From assembly GCA_024734555.1 (NCBI GenBank), contig JANPWX010000061.1, positions 395,710-459,709 on the forward strand: DNA of 64,000 bases, given 5' to 3'. Numbering within the stretch: the first letter of the stretch is position 1; each line of letters starts with the position of its first letter. Below are positions 49,381 through 61,147 of this stretch, piece by piece. Under the pieces are notes generated by a model that did no database searches, was not told the origin of the DNA, and saw only the letters and a list, made by a program, of their open reading frames with translations. This DNA comes from Trochalopteron elliotii (lineage: Eukaryota; Chordata; Aves; Passeriformes; Leiothrichidae). The translations under genes were made by a program, and so were the position numbers.

Positions 49381-49463
49381 GAAAAAAACCCCAAAAAACC
49401 CAAACCCAACAAAACAAAGAAAAAGAAAAACAACCAAATCCAACACCAATAAAAGAAAAATCA
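49381..49463. repeat. A/C-rich low-complexity tract
   Basis: Almost only A and C with a few G, in blocks such as AAAAAACCCC and CCCAACAAAAC. Its composition parallels the tract at 23089-23244, although the unit order differs. It explains the lysine-, asparagine- and threonine-rich short frames over it. Confidence 0.88.
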
Positions 49464-51685
49464 AATTCTGCTTGCAGAGTAGATGCAAAGAAGTGAGTTT
49501 GTGTTCCAAGATGGAGAAGAAGCAGAATGCCACTTCTCGCTTTTGGGTGAGCATATATACAACAGCTGTTGTATCTGCATAACTTTGTGAAAGATGTGGC
49601 TACTTTTCAGAAAGCAATTTACACCAGATGTCTTCAAGGAATGAGCAATTCAGAGGTATAATTGGAACCAAACTTTGTAAGCAGAGGAATGATCATTCCG
49701 TGGCCCATCTAGAGCTAGGACATATACTTTGTTCTGTTACCCAGAATTTTTTGCTGGTTTGGTCTTCATTAATTTGGCAGTATAATACACAACGCTGCCC
49801 AAGGCATAACACCAGAGATGTTCTCCTAAGAGTCACTTAGATATTTACCATCTCTGTATTCTGTTGTCCTGCTTAGGGATGAGATTTGGAGTGGTTATGT
49901 CATTAAGGATGCATTTAAACAGAAGACAAGTGATCTGGCAGTATGGGTGGTATTATCTTTCATTATTCTCTGTACAACAGTAAGATGATCCATGACTAGA
50001 CATTAAGATAAGCCACTTAGTTTCTGGTTTTGTCCAGGCGTGCCTGCTGTGTATGAAATGGGCGATTCTCTTCTCATCTAGATAAACAGAAGTAACCTTA
50101 CTTTAGCATTTGCCATGCCAGATTTGGGAGTTTTGGTTTTATGGTTGTTGCTTTTGGTTTTTTTTTTCCCCAGAAAGGGAGATGCTTTGAGAATCACAAA
50201 AAAAATGAAGAGAAAGTGAAATGATCGTAAGTAGAACAGAATTTCCACCAATTAAAAAAAATTGAACTTTAAAGAAAAATTAATTAATTGAGAGGGGAAA
50301 TTAAAAAAAAAAACAAACCTGTACACTATACTTATGAAGATGTAAGTTTGTAGTGCGTGTGCCCCTTTAGAACAGGTACCTCTGTTCTGCTATTGTATCC
50401 CATCCCTGCAAAAAGAGTATATGAAAAGTGAGTGTGGCTCTCAAAGGACACCAGGGCTTAGCTTGTCTACAAGTAATGACTTTTCTCCAGCTCTTGGGGA
50501 TTAGTGGATTAGATGCCATTCCCTGTGTCTGTGGCTTTTAATAGCTGATTGCCACATACATACATTTTTCCTACTTCTGATGGTTTTGTTTGGAGAGCTG
50601 TTCAAATTTTTAAAATTTGGGATGTGAATTTTATTATTAAGTCTCAAAAGAATAGTTATTTGGGGGTATATCATTGCAATCAACAGGGCATGTAAATCGA
50701 ACTGCAGGCAGAGTAGCAGTTCTCTGAAAATCCCAGCTGTCCTGGGATGCTGCTTCTTCACATGCTTTGGACTCTTCCTGCAGCCTCATTCTGAAGCTAT
50801 GAGCCTGTTCCTCTAGTGCTCCCCAGGCTGATTACATATCTTGAATCACCTGGAAGGAACCAACTGGTGTCAGAGGGTTGATGGTCAGAAAAAAAGAGAA
50901 ACAAGAAACAAGATATGTAAAACTGAAGTCTAGACGACAAGTTATGCATTAAGAAAGGGAGGTCTATATGGTAATTTCCTAATTTTCTCCAGGGTTAGTC
51001 ATCAGGGTTTTGTCTTTGAGGTTCCTTCTTTGCGTCCCCACATTGTGTGAGTGCCTTACTATCTGTTGCATCTTTCTTTATGGAGACCAAAGGCATTGTC
51101 CTTATTTTAGCACTATTGTACAAATCCTAATTCCTAATCACACAGAAGTGCATGGCAGAGCAGTAATGTCTCTCCAGATTTTAGATGGTGTCCCAACTTT
51201 GGATTACACTTTCAACATACAGAGCATCTGTGCCAAATGCAAGCAGCATGCAACAGCTGATGGCAGCTGGCACAGATTCATCAGCACCAAATTTGTGTCT
51301 AATTTGTCTCTGAAGACCCTTGACAAGGGTCAAAGTTTCACGTGGATTTTACTTGTAGTTGGTATCATTAGCTGAATCTCCTCTTGAGGTCCTTTGGTGT
51401 CTATTAAAAAGGAGCTCAGTTCAGGGCATGTCTCGGGTCTCTGTCCTTTTCCTATTTGTCTGCTTCAATGAAACTTGTATGAATTTAATTACTTTGGAGA
51501 AAACTGTGATTCTCTAGTTTGGTTGAAAGCAGCCAATTAAATAAATAATGTATGAGGGAGAAAAGAGTTGCATGCTCACAATCAATGTAATCCCATAAGC
51601 CCTGTTTCCACTGGAAAGGAGGCTGGGACCTGACCTCCTCACCGTGCTGTGAAGCTTTTCACGTCTCTAACAGCAAGGATGTAGC
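49464..51685. other. Unique non-coding stretch
   Basis: AT-rich with several A or T runs at 50158-50168 and 50304-50314 and a TTAATTAATT word at 50280-50289. The 121-codon plus frame at 51010-51375 has no recognisable domain and no supported splice partners. Confidence 0.45.
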
Positions 51686-51689
51686 AGGA

Positions 51690-51900
51690 GCTATCTGCAC
51701 TAAAAATGAGCAATAACTGAAAATGATTAATGCCTCTATAAAGAAAGCACACATAAGAACTTAATACTTGGGTTTGTTTGAAGCTCTCTGTGAAGCTTTT
51801 TTCCCCTAAAGTTTTCACAGTGTGGTTGTAGGAAATTATTTAGGTCGAATGCACACATGCACTCAAAACAAAGGTTGCAGCTGCAGCAAGATGAAATAAT
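51690..51900. promoter_or_regulatory. Candidate conserved non-coding stretch
   Basis: Repeat-free, complex sequence with GATTAATGCC near 51726, a near-repeated GAAGCT pair (51780 and 51793) and a CAGCTGCAGC motif near 51879-51888. Candidate by composition only. Confidence 0.18.
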
Positions 51901-52385
51901 TTCTCATGACAAGTTAGTTTTGCTGTGGTTGTTCATCTAGTTAGATGTGAACCAACTGTGATTTCATTAATAGCTTGCAGTGTTCTATTTCTTGGGGACG
52001 TCTTGATCTGAGTGACTTAGCTTTTTGAGCAATAGAGAGGCGATCTCATTATCATTCAATAAACCAAGCAACTTTTGCTGGTTAGAGCTGCTGAAACTGG
52101 TGGGACAATGATTGTCACTGTTTTGAGTGGTCCTGTGATGGCTTCCCAAGGGTATTACCTGGGAAGACTCTCTTAACATCACACACCAGTTACTGTTTTG
52201 TACAGCGTTGCATGATAAGCAACAGCAAAGAGAAGTCTGTAATCTTGCTAATTTACTCCTTGCCAAACTGCACATTTTATAAATGCGGCAAGAGGAAGAC
52301 AAACCACTCCTTTCCCTTTCTCAGCATAGATGAAATGACAGAGTGGGAAGTGATTTCCTCTGTATTCCAAAGGTTTCATTACTTT
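51901..52385. other. Unique non-coding stretch
   Basis: Contains a 105-codon minus frame at 51985-52302 with no recognisable domain. No repeat family recognised. Confidence 0.45.
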
Positions 52386-52389
52386 TTAT

Positions 52390-52625
52390 AAAATACAGTG
52401 TAGCCTGTTAAGAGGAATGATAAATTATTAATTTTAAATTACGGTGCTCTAAATCAATACGCAATATACGTTTTGGTCACAGTGTTTTTTCCTCTCCTTC
52501 TTCACTTACTTAGTAATTAACAGAATTCTGTAATGTGCTATGGGTCTCTTAGGTATTACAAACACAGAGAGTATGTGGTAATTGCAATTGAGAACCCCAA
52601 GCTGGCTATTTATTTAATGCTGATG
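52390..52625. promoter_or_regulatory. Candidate conserved non-coding stretch
   Basis: Dense in TAAT/ATTA words: GATAAATTATTAATTTTAAA at 52420-52439, TAGTAATTAACAG near 52513 and GGTAATTGCAATTGAG near 52577. Several CpGs are retained in otherwise AT-rich sequence (near 52443, 52461 and 52470). It has no repeat similarity. With 13225-13350 it is one of the stronger enhancer-like candidates on word content. Confidence 0.3.
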
Positions 52626-54005
52626 TATCTTCCTGCTTTGTCACTATCTACAGCAGTGCTGTAATTCTGTTTTCACTTTGCACATTTTCCAGAAATCTTA
52701 CTCCTAAGCCATTTGACGGTCTTTAACAAACATCTCATGTGCAGAAGGCAGTTGAGATTTGCCTCTGGAGCTCCATCTCTCGCGGGTAGGGGTCCCCTGG
52801 ATAAGCAGTCCTGGCTCTGATCCTCCTCCTCAGGCTCACACTTCCCCTTGGTGGCTGCTGGGCTGGGCACCCAGCTAGACCCCAGTCCCAGCCCTGGTGG
52901 CCTTGCCTTGCTGCAGGAGCTGCTGGCACAGTGGAGGGACAGGCCACACGCTCCATTCCTCCCCCGGAGGGAAGTCAGAAATACATCTGAACTCGGATTT
53001 GGGGAGTACTCCTGAGCTCAGATTCAGCCACGGCTTCCCCACCTCTCTGGGTCAGCTGTAACCAGCAAATGTGCCTCAGGGGAGCCATGGTGGGCAGCTC
53101 GGGTCTGCCCTGGGCAGCTTTGTTAATGAGGCAGGGAGACATTGTCTTTAAAGTCTGTACCGGGGCTGCTTTCCAGCACAGAACAAATGTATGCAATCAA
53201 GTGCTGACATGCCCTGTTTAGGTACCTTAGAGAAAGGTAGTAGTGCTGACATACTGGTACTTTTAAGAAACTGTTTTCTCTGTATTTCAAGGTGCCAAGT
53301 TGGTTAAAAGTGCTCTTGAAGGTCAAACAAGGAAACAGTTAATTTTGATTCACCAAAACAACCCAGATGTGTTTATAACAACAGTAAAGAGGATCTGACC
53401 AGGCAATCCTGAGATCCCTCCCCACATCTTCTGGGCCATTTTACATTGTCTGAGTGATAGATATGTCATATGTGTATTAGAACAGATGAATATGACTGGG
53501 AGGAGGGTTTGGACTGGATCTGCCCCATCAGTATCACAGAAAAATGTGCTGTTATGGCAACACAAACCCTTAACAACGGTTAAGCCTGAGAGAAAAGAAA
53601 CAAGAATTATATACAAATAATCTGTACTTGAAATAAGTATTATTGACACAAAAAAAGGGGAGAACCCTTCTTCTCTGGAAAAAAAGTTAAAAGTTCTAAC
53701 TAAAACTTGCTGCTTGAGGAGTGGAAAATCCCCAACAGTGCCAGAAGGCCTCTTGTACAACACCTAGTACGTCACCTGGCCCTGAGCAGAGTCAGTCTCT
53801 GTTACTGCACGAACACGTTCAAAATCTTCCATCTGGGTTCATGAGCTCCTGAGCATTCACGTTTCCACACCATATTAACAAATGGTGTGAGAGCAGCACT
53901 GCTGCTACCAACAGTTCTGCCTTTCTCACTCCTGGAAGCCTTGGATCAGGGATTATTTTGCTTCATTTGCTGAACCCTCTGGCACTAACCTCGACTCTGG
54001 AGACG
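52626..54005. other. Non-coding stretch with GC-richer block
   Basis: About 52770-53115 is clearly GC-richer than its surroundings but has few CpGs, so it is not a CpG island. Overlapping minus frames there (52673-52956, 52975-53196) and the 137-codon minus frame at 53350-53763 have no recognisable domain. Confidence 0.5.
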
Positions 54006-54009
54006 TGTG

Positions 54010-54245
54010 ATGTTAAAGAATTTTGTACGCAGCATTCACATCCAATCCAGATTATTTTAGCTTTCTATTTGGACAAAGCTTAGAAGGTGATAATCACCTT
54101 TCTGTGTCCCAAATAGGGTTTTGCCAGCACACAGCATTAACAGGCCCCACAGATTTGATTGTGCACTGTTGGAAAACATTCTGCCTCAGTATCGAAGAAC
54201 ATTTCAGGCAGCAGGCTATTAAGGCAGTCATAATTTAAATTGAAA
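54010..54245. promoter_or_regulatory. Candidate regulatory stretch with AGGTGA inverted repeat
   Basis: Repeat-free complex sequence with the perfect inverted repeat AAGGTGAT-A-ATCACCTT at 54084-54100. It contains two AGGTGA half-sites facing each other around three bases. AGGTGA-type words are bound by nuclear receptors, T-box and ZEB proteins, so a specific binder cannot be named. Further AT-rich words lie near 54229-54243. Confidence 0.25.
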
Positions 54246-56538
54246 AAGATGCTATGGCTTAAGAATGGGTAATAGACACTGTTCTCAAAACCAGGGCCAA
54301 AACATCCTGATGCCACCTGGCAACTGAGATGGGGGGGATGTCAGGGAGTTCAAACCTCTCTGATCCCTAAACATTGCTTGGACAATTGTTTTCAAGTGTG
54401 TGAGGAATTTCTGCCTTCTAATCACTCAGAAAGTACTTGGGGTTTTTTCCCTCATGGTCCCATATCTGTTCAGAGGTGGATTCAGGAAGTACCAAGATAA
54501 ATGAAAGGTTTTTACTTGACTGCTAAGTAAGCTTTTCTAAATCGCCTGTGCTGTACAGTTTGCATTAGTTTTAGATTAAATTTATTTTTTAGATTATCCA
54601 CACTGGTTCAGCAATCCCTTCTAAAGCCCAAACGATGTAATAAATAATAGCTGAGGAAATCGGGAACCAGGCTCCACGTGGAAGAATCTTTTTAAGGCAC
54701 ACCAGATGTTCAGACTGGAAGATTGAATCAGGGAACAGGTCCATAAAAGGAGAAGCATAATAAGTGAAATTCATTTTATCAAATTTATCTTGAAAAATTC
54801 CCATCACCACTACTAGAACAGTTCTGTAGGGGAAGCCATGAATTCATTAGATAACCTGTATTTGCAGAACCACCACCTTGTCTTCTACACTTCAAGGTGA
54901 GCTTTTCTTTAATAGTTTCTAGTGCTGTAATAAAAAGAAATGAGCACAAGATTCTCTAAAGTTCATAGGGAGATAATAGCATGTAAATCAAGGACTAACT
55001 ATATTAGTCATGAAAGATGATGGAAAAAAATCCCGGCTAACTAAAATAACTAACTCACATTTATTTTTGTGGGATCAGAATGTCAGCCAACTTCCTTCCA
55101 GTGCTAATACCAGCATCTACCTCCTCATATGGGAGAAATCTAGGGGGGAAAAAAAAGGAGAAATTATGACCTTGTATAAGAATGGAAGCTTTTTTTTAGA
55201 TGAGTCACACAGCTTCTGGTACCCCTATTAATACCAAAAAGGCTACAGTTCAGTGCTGTAACTTACATTAATATAGTTTGAGTACAACAGTTCCTTCTCA
55301 AACATGAGAGCAGAGTTCCATGCAAGGCTTTGGACAGTATCAGAGATTGAGTGACACTCATCTTCTGTAAAAACTTTGGCTTCAGAAAACCAAAGTAAAG
55401 CAGTTTGCTCCTACCTGAACTCAGCCCAACCCCTCAGTAAAAGTTCATCTTTTTGTTTTTCTTTTTTTTTTTTAATAGTCTGAAATACTAGATACTCTTC
55501 ATGCAAAACAGGTGGCAGACCTAACTTACCTAACAAAACTTACCCATCTACCTTCCTTAAATTCCCTCTGTGGCCTGTGGTTTGATTGGAGTAGGAGGAA
55601 GCAAGAGGAAAGATGTGAATGCACACAAACTTGGGAGCAGAGCTGGAAATTAAGAAGTGTTGTTCCTCTGGAGTGCACAGAAGGATGGCAGCTCATTCAG
55701 GACTCCTCACCTTCACTGGTGCCAGTCCAAGCACCCTGCCCTCACCCTATTTTCCTTGTGGCTGGAAATGGTTTGGGCACACTGTGTCTAATAATGCTGT
55801 ATTATGTTATTATCTTATTCTACCTTATTACAGAATACTCTAATATTCTACATATTCACACTATTGCTTGATGGGGTTGAAATACTACAGGCCTGCATTT
55901 CTCCTTCCTATTATAATGGGAAGTAGCAGCTCTACACCTTCACTTCTATAGATGCCTTTATGGGGCAAGATTGAGAGAAAAAAGGTATCATTAGTCTAAT
56001 AATGAGTATGTGAGATTTTAACAATCACATTTTCTCCCTATTTTGCTCCTGGAAAGTGCCAGGTATCTATAGGGAAAGACATTATGAAAGTCAGTTTTAT
56101 CTTCTTGCTAACCTAATGACTACAGAAACATACAGAGATGGTGTTCCCTTCTTTAGTCAGCAATCACTCTGACTGTCCCTGACATGAAGCCAAGAAACAG
56201 AAGGAGTATAATATATATAGGCTGGGGTTGCTGACCAGGAAAATATGTCACAGTTGAGTGGTAAAGGCCTCAGGACATGCTTTATGGAAAACTGCATTTA
56301 AAGTAACCATAAAACCAAATTTAATTAAAAATTTAATAACATTTCCAGCAGAATTTCTAGTGTATACACGAAATGGCCAGTTGTCTGAATGAAGTTGTGA
56401 TGTACAAACCCTCTTCCTTGTTTTAAGAGTGACTGAATAGCTATAGAATTCGATTGTTTTTGTTATCTCTATATTTACTCAATTCACAAAATTTAAACTT
56501 GGCATATAAATCACTGCCCAAACTGAAAATGAGAGCCT
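54246..56538. other. Unique non-coding stretch
   Basis: No gene recognised. Contains a T run at about 55464-55475, an A run near 55149-55157 and a short TATATATA near 56211-56218. The 119-codon plus frame at 55512-55871 has no domain. Confidence 0.5.
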
Positions 56539-56604
56539 TCTTGTCTCGTCTTGTCTCTCCTCTTCCTCTTCCTCTTCCTCTTCCTCTTCCTCTCCTCCTC
56601 TCCC
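56539..56604. repeat. (CTTCCT)n hexamer microsatellite in pyrimidine tract
   Basis: A pyrimidine-rich run with about five perfect CCTCTT units at 56559-56590, flanked by degenerate CTTGTCTC units. It produces the LPLPLPLPL stretch of the short plus frame at 56454-56663, which is not a gene. Confidence 0.92.
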
Positions 56605-59600
56605 AATTAAATGTTATCTACTGTAGTTACACAGTACTAAAAATTCATTTCAATCCTCTGTAGAATTTCTAACTCTGAGCATCCCTCCTGGACCCCCTCC
56701 CCTTAGGGGTGTTAGTTCATGTATGCTTGAGAAAATCAACTCTAAATAGACATAGCTCAGCTGTTTAGTTAAGGAAATCTGATTTATTAACTACAGAGCC
56801 CCACTGGGACTGGCAGTACCTCTTCTTGCACACTAACAGGGATACTTGCAGAAGCATAATCTCAGTTTTTCCCAGCCTACTTAAACAGCCCCTAAATCTC
56901 ACTTAAAGAATTAAAGGGAGATTTCAAGCGTGCTTTAGTGAGGAGCACATTTTTGCCCTGAATTATCAAAAATAAAAAAGCTAAGAACTTGGCTATTTTT
57001 AGGCATGTCTGGGGAGAAGATGCCACAGTCCCAAGCCATCCCTGTCCCAAGGTCCAGTTTGAGGATCTGTTTTGTTCCCGGCATGCAGCAGCAGCATTGC
57101 TCCCTAACCAGGAAGGTGGCTCAGCCCTGTGAAAGCCATAGGCCTCATATCTTGAGAGCCATCTACTGGCACCTTGTCTGTAATCAACATCCACACACCC
57201 TGCTCACTTTACAGAGCTGGCACGGAGCAGATTTTACATCTTCCTGTCTGATGGAAATAAGAACCATTTTAGAGAGGTCTAAGCTCATAAATCACCTGCA
57301 GGGGATCTCTCGTAGTCCTTCTTGCACCAAACTCCTCCATGCCCTGTCTGCAGCCTGCAGTGAGACAGTGGCTAATGCAGGACAGGGCATTGCAGAGAAC
57401 TTCTCATAATTGCTTTGTATTTCTCCTGCACAGAGTTTAACGGTGATTGCCTTGCACCAAAGTTTGTGGCAAGTTTTAGGAAACAGAGAGAAAACAAATG
57501 GTGCAGCTGTATTCTGGGCAGAATGTGCCATTTCCATAGGCAGCCAAAGCCTTTGCCAGTCCTGTCCTCATGCCTCACTCATCTGGGACTGAGATCCTCT
57601 AGCAGGAGGAGGGTGGACACTGAACCAAGGCAGCTTGTGCCAGAGGGTCCTACTTCTCCCAGCAGCGTGGGATAGCAGGGTGTGTGCTGTGCCTGGAAAG
57701 CTCACAGCACAGGGTCTGGGAGCAGAGCCAGGGCAGCAAAGACACAGATCACCATCAGAGGAAAACACAGCTGAGAGGCTGTGGACAGGGAGGAGCAGCT
57801 TTGTGGATATCACAAGTGCAGAGGTATCTTGCTCACCTTTAGTTTGGGTCTCCCAATATTAGATGCAAAATCCACTTTTCATGTGTTAGGCAGCATATAC
57901 CTGAGATGCTTTCTGGTTTTGTGTCTCACAGACCTACGAAAAATTACTCTGCCACCATATTCAAAATAGATGGGAGTGGTATTAAAGGCACTCTGCCTTT
58001 AATTCCTCTTTCTTTAAATGGAAGCTATTAAACTTTCTGGTTAAGGCAGCAAGGAGTTCTGTATTATTCCAGAGCTTTACTTGATGTACTTGACAAATCT
58101 TTTTCTTTTTTTCTTTTATGTTACCATTTGTATATATAATTTGACATCAATGTTTTAGCTAGTGAAGAATCTTCATTTGCATTTTTTATTTTTTTGAGTC
58201 GATATGCCTTCAAATAAAGGTAGCTATTATTTAGAAATTGTCTGACTGATCATAAAAAATGTTTCTATCATACACAAGCAATGACATTTTGAATTAAAAT
58301 TTAATTATGTGGAGTGAACTGTTTTCAGGTTTCAACAATACTTCACTGTATTGCTGTTTTGTTTCATTTAAGGTAAAGTTAAATACATGTGTGATAGCTT
58401 GCAAATCACATAGGAGATTAGTGTGGCTTGTTAAGAAACTACCTGAGTGCTGGTGCCATACATTAAACAGGACGCAATATTCATTTTCCTTAGAACACCA
58501 TCTCTGTGCTTGCTGTTGGTAGCCTGCTGTGTACAATGCCAGTATTGCCAAAACATCCCTTTCAGATCCTGAGCTAGAAAGTGCCAAATGATGTTTTACA
58601 AAACTGTAGCTCTTCTAGGCCTCTCCTTTCTCAGATGTGGAATTTGATTTCATAATATCTAAAGCATTATGTTTCATGCATGTGTGTAGGTATGAGTCTG
58701 TGTGTATGCAAAAGTTTCTCAGGATTTTGACTTCTGATCCAAGTGCAAATCCTTCTTATGCAAATCCTTCAAGAGCCTCAGTGGTTTTTCTGTTACACTT
58801 TATTTTCATTGATGCGCCATTCCCAAGGACCGCTGGCATTGCTCCCATGACCCTTCACTCTCTGACCTGAGACAGGCCAGCTGAGAGGTGTCCACCAGCC
58901 TCTCACTGAGCAGCACACAGGACCACACCACCACTCTGGTCACCACTTTGGCACGATACCATGACAGAGCAGTTGAACTTATCCCAGTATTTGCCTGGGA
59001 TGTACAAAGGGGCCTTTAGTTCCCTAACCCTTGTGTTTAACAGGTAACTGTGTCTTTGGATTCATACACTGTACCCATGCCACATGCTCAGGGCAGCAGG
59101 AACACTCTCAGGACTATGGAAGGGACACTCCTCCTGGCACTGCATGCAGTGGTCAGACACTGCCCATTGATGCTTCTCATGAGCAGGGGCCAGATCTCCA
59201 TGCCTACTCCAAAAGAGAGCTTGGGCAGGGTGTTACCTGCTAGAAGGATTTAGCAATATATCAGGAGACATGGAGCAGGGCTTACAGATAAGGGCTGGCA
59301 CAAGGTGCTGAATACAAAATGATTGTTTGTTGTTTCATAATGCATGAAGTAGGAGTATCAGATGATGTCAGCAGGTGCCAGGTTTAGGAAAGATACCTTC
59401 TCGCACAGTTCGTGAAGCTCGTGACCACAGGTCCTCCTGGCTGCCATATGTTCATGTGGTTTGTGGGAAATTCATGGAGATAAAATCTATCAGGAGCTAT
59501 TAACCACAGAGAGACTCCCTCTTATCCCTGAGCAGCACCATCCACCTGTCCTCAAGGCTCTGCTGGAAAAAAGCCAGAAATGGCTCCTGTGATGAGCAGT

Positions 59601-60288
59601 GCTGCATCTGTCTGTGGCTGGGCTCTCTGCTCTGCAGATAGACACAGTTCAGGTGTTTCTGTTGACAGCACTGTCAAGAAGAGACTGAGGGAATAGGTCA
59701 GACTGCTTGGGATTTGTTCAGTTAAACTATGAACTCCGCTTGGTGACTTGCAGAAATCCTATCTAGGTAGAAGGATGCTGTATGGTTAGTTGAGGTGAGC
59801 TTGAATGCAACTCCTGCAAGCTCCACTTTCACAGAGGGAGAAGCTAAAAGTTGACTGAGAAACACCATTTGAAAATGCTGGTTTATGTCTGAGTTGTTTT
59901 CCTTTTTCATTGAAACTGATTTATTACCTGCTAGGAAGAAAAGCAATCACTGCAATTCCAATGAGGTAAAGTAGCTAGAAAGACCAAAGGTATGCTAAGG
60001 CTGCACTTACTTTTACATTATAATCCTTTCAGGCCCTTTGTCTTAAAGACAACTCTGGGCAAAGGAGCCCAAAGATAGAAAATGAAAACAAGAAATGGAT
60101 GTTAGTTTTCATCAGACAGAAGAAATTGTTCACATGGCCAAGAAACTGATGTCACACAAAAATTATATCTGTGAATAGCTGCTGTGGGTTTTCTCCTTGC
60201 AGGCCCTAGTTCTGAATTTCCATTCAATACTGTGCTGGGAAAAGGGCTGCAAAAACAAAGCTCAAGTATCTTCACAATAGCCAAGGTT
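56605..60288. other. Unique non-coding stretch with CTCF-like core
   Basis: No gene recognised. GC-richer at about 57550-57790 with overlapping frames on both strands. A CTCF-type core lies at 57158-57169. A 15-bp-period duplication of TGCAAATCCTTC is at 58744-58755 and 58759-58770. The 134-codon plus frame at 57005-57409 overlaps a 100-codon minus frame and shows no domain. Confidence 0.45.
57158..57169 (-). promoter_or_regulatory. CTCF-like core motif
   Basis: On the minus strand this reads CCAGTAGATGGC, an exact fit to the CTCF core CCASYAGRKGGC. Matches of this length arise by chance in long sequences. Occupancy cannot be judged here. Confidence 0.33.
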
Positions 60289-60324
60289 CCCACCACCACC
60301 ACCACCACCACCACCACCACCACC
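60289..60324. repeat. (CAC)n trinucleotide microsatellite
   Basis: About twelve uninterrupted CCA/CAC units. On the minus strand in one frame it reads as a run of valines inside the 105-codon frame at 60102-60419. That frame has no other coding evidence. Confidence 0.95.
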
Positions 60325-61126
60325 TCCTCTTTGAATCCAGTCCAATGCTGTCTGTCCTGAGAGATGGAGGTGATTTCTACTGCTGGTACCAAAATGTCCA
60401 GTGTTCTAAATGTGCTCATAAGAGGAAAGGTCTTTGTAAATCAGTCATGAGAAAAGACTTTTAAGTTGGCTAAACCTGGTAGTAAACCAGAGTTATCAAT
60501 TTCTTATTCTCCCTTGAAGATACTTTGTTGCTTTTCAGAAATAAACACTGCTGAATAACCATGACTTTTTATAAATAATACACTCCCTCCTACAAGCTGC
60601 ATGAAATGTTAAAACTCCAGAATGGACTATAAGCGGATTCATAAATCTTTAGGATCCATGCATTTCAATCCATCTATTTAAAACTGAAGGTAAAAGGATC
60701 ACAGTATTTATTTACGTTTTCCATGCCCTTTGTATACTTTTTCCTGACATCAATTTCATGTGTGGAACAGCACAAAATAGTGTTCCAGTATAAATTGCAA
60801 TACTTTGTTCTGTCCCTTGGCATGTGCCGGCAAATTCAGTTGAAAGCAAAAACGTAACACCAGACAGCTTTTTTGGCACAACAGGTCACCAAAGCAGTGG
60901 AATGTTTCAGTCAAAACTCAAAGTGTGAGACATTGCTGAAAGGCAAGTTGTCTTTCAGGCAAAGCTGAGACCTTTCTTCATCTTTATACATGAGAAGTCT
61001 TGCTCTGAAGCAGTTAATTACAATGAAAAATATGGCACGGTTTTCTCATAACTGTACATGAATTGTGCTTGGATTCCATACTAGTCCCAGGGATGAACAG
61101 GAGCCATATTTTGTCTCATAAGCAAA
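60325..61126. other. Unique non-coding stretch
   Basis: AT-rich and without gene, RNA or repeat-family signature. Confidence 0.55.
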
Positions 61127-61147
61127 GGGCGGGGGGGGGGGGTGGGG
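61127..61147 (+). repeat. Poly-G tract
   Basis: Three G, one C, twelve G, one T and four G in a row. It can form a G-quadruplex on the plus strand. Homopolymers of this kind are prone to length error in assemblies. Confidence 0.9.

Noticed and set aside
51010..51375. 121-codon plus frame
   Set aside because: No recognisable domain and no exon context.
53350..53763. 137-codon minus frame
   Set aside because: No recognisable domain, no splice-flanked partners and no transposon similarity. Treated as chance.
55512..55871. 119-codon plus frame
   Set aside because: No recognisable domain and overlaps another plus frame. The C-terminal part is ordinary AT-rich sequence.
60102..60419. 105-codon frame with a polyvaline run
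   Set aside because: The run is the (CAC)n microsatellite read on the minus strand, and the rest has no domain.
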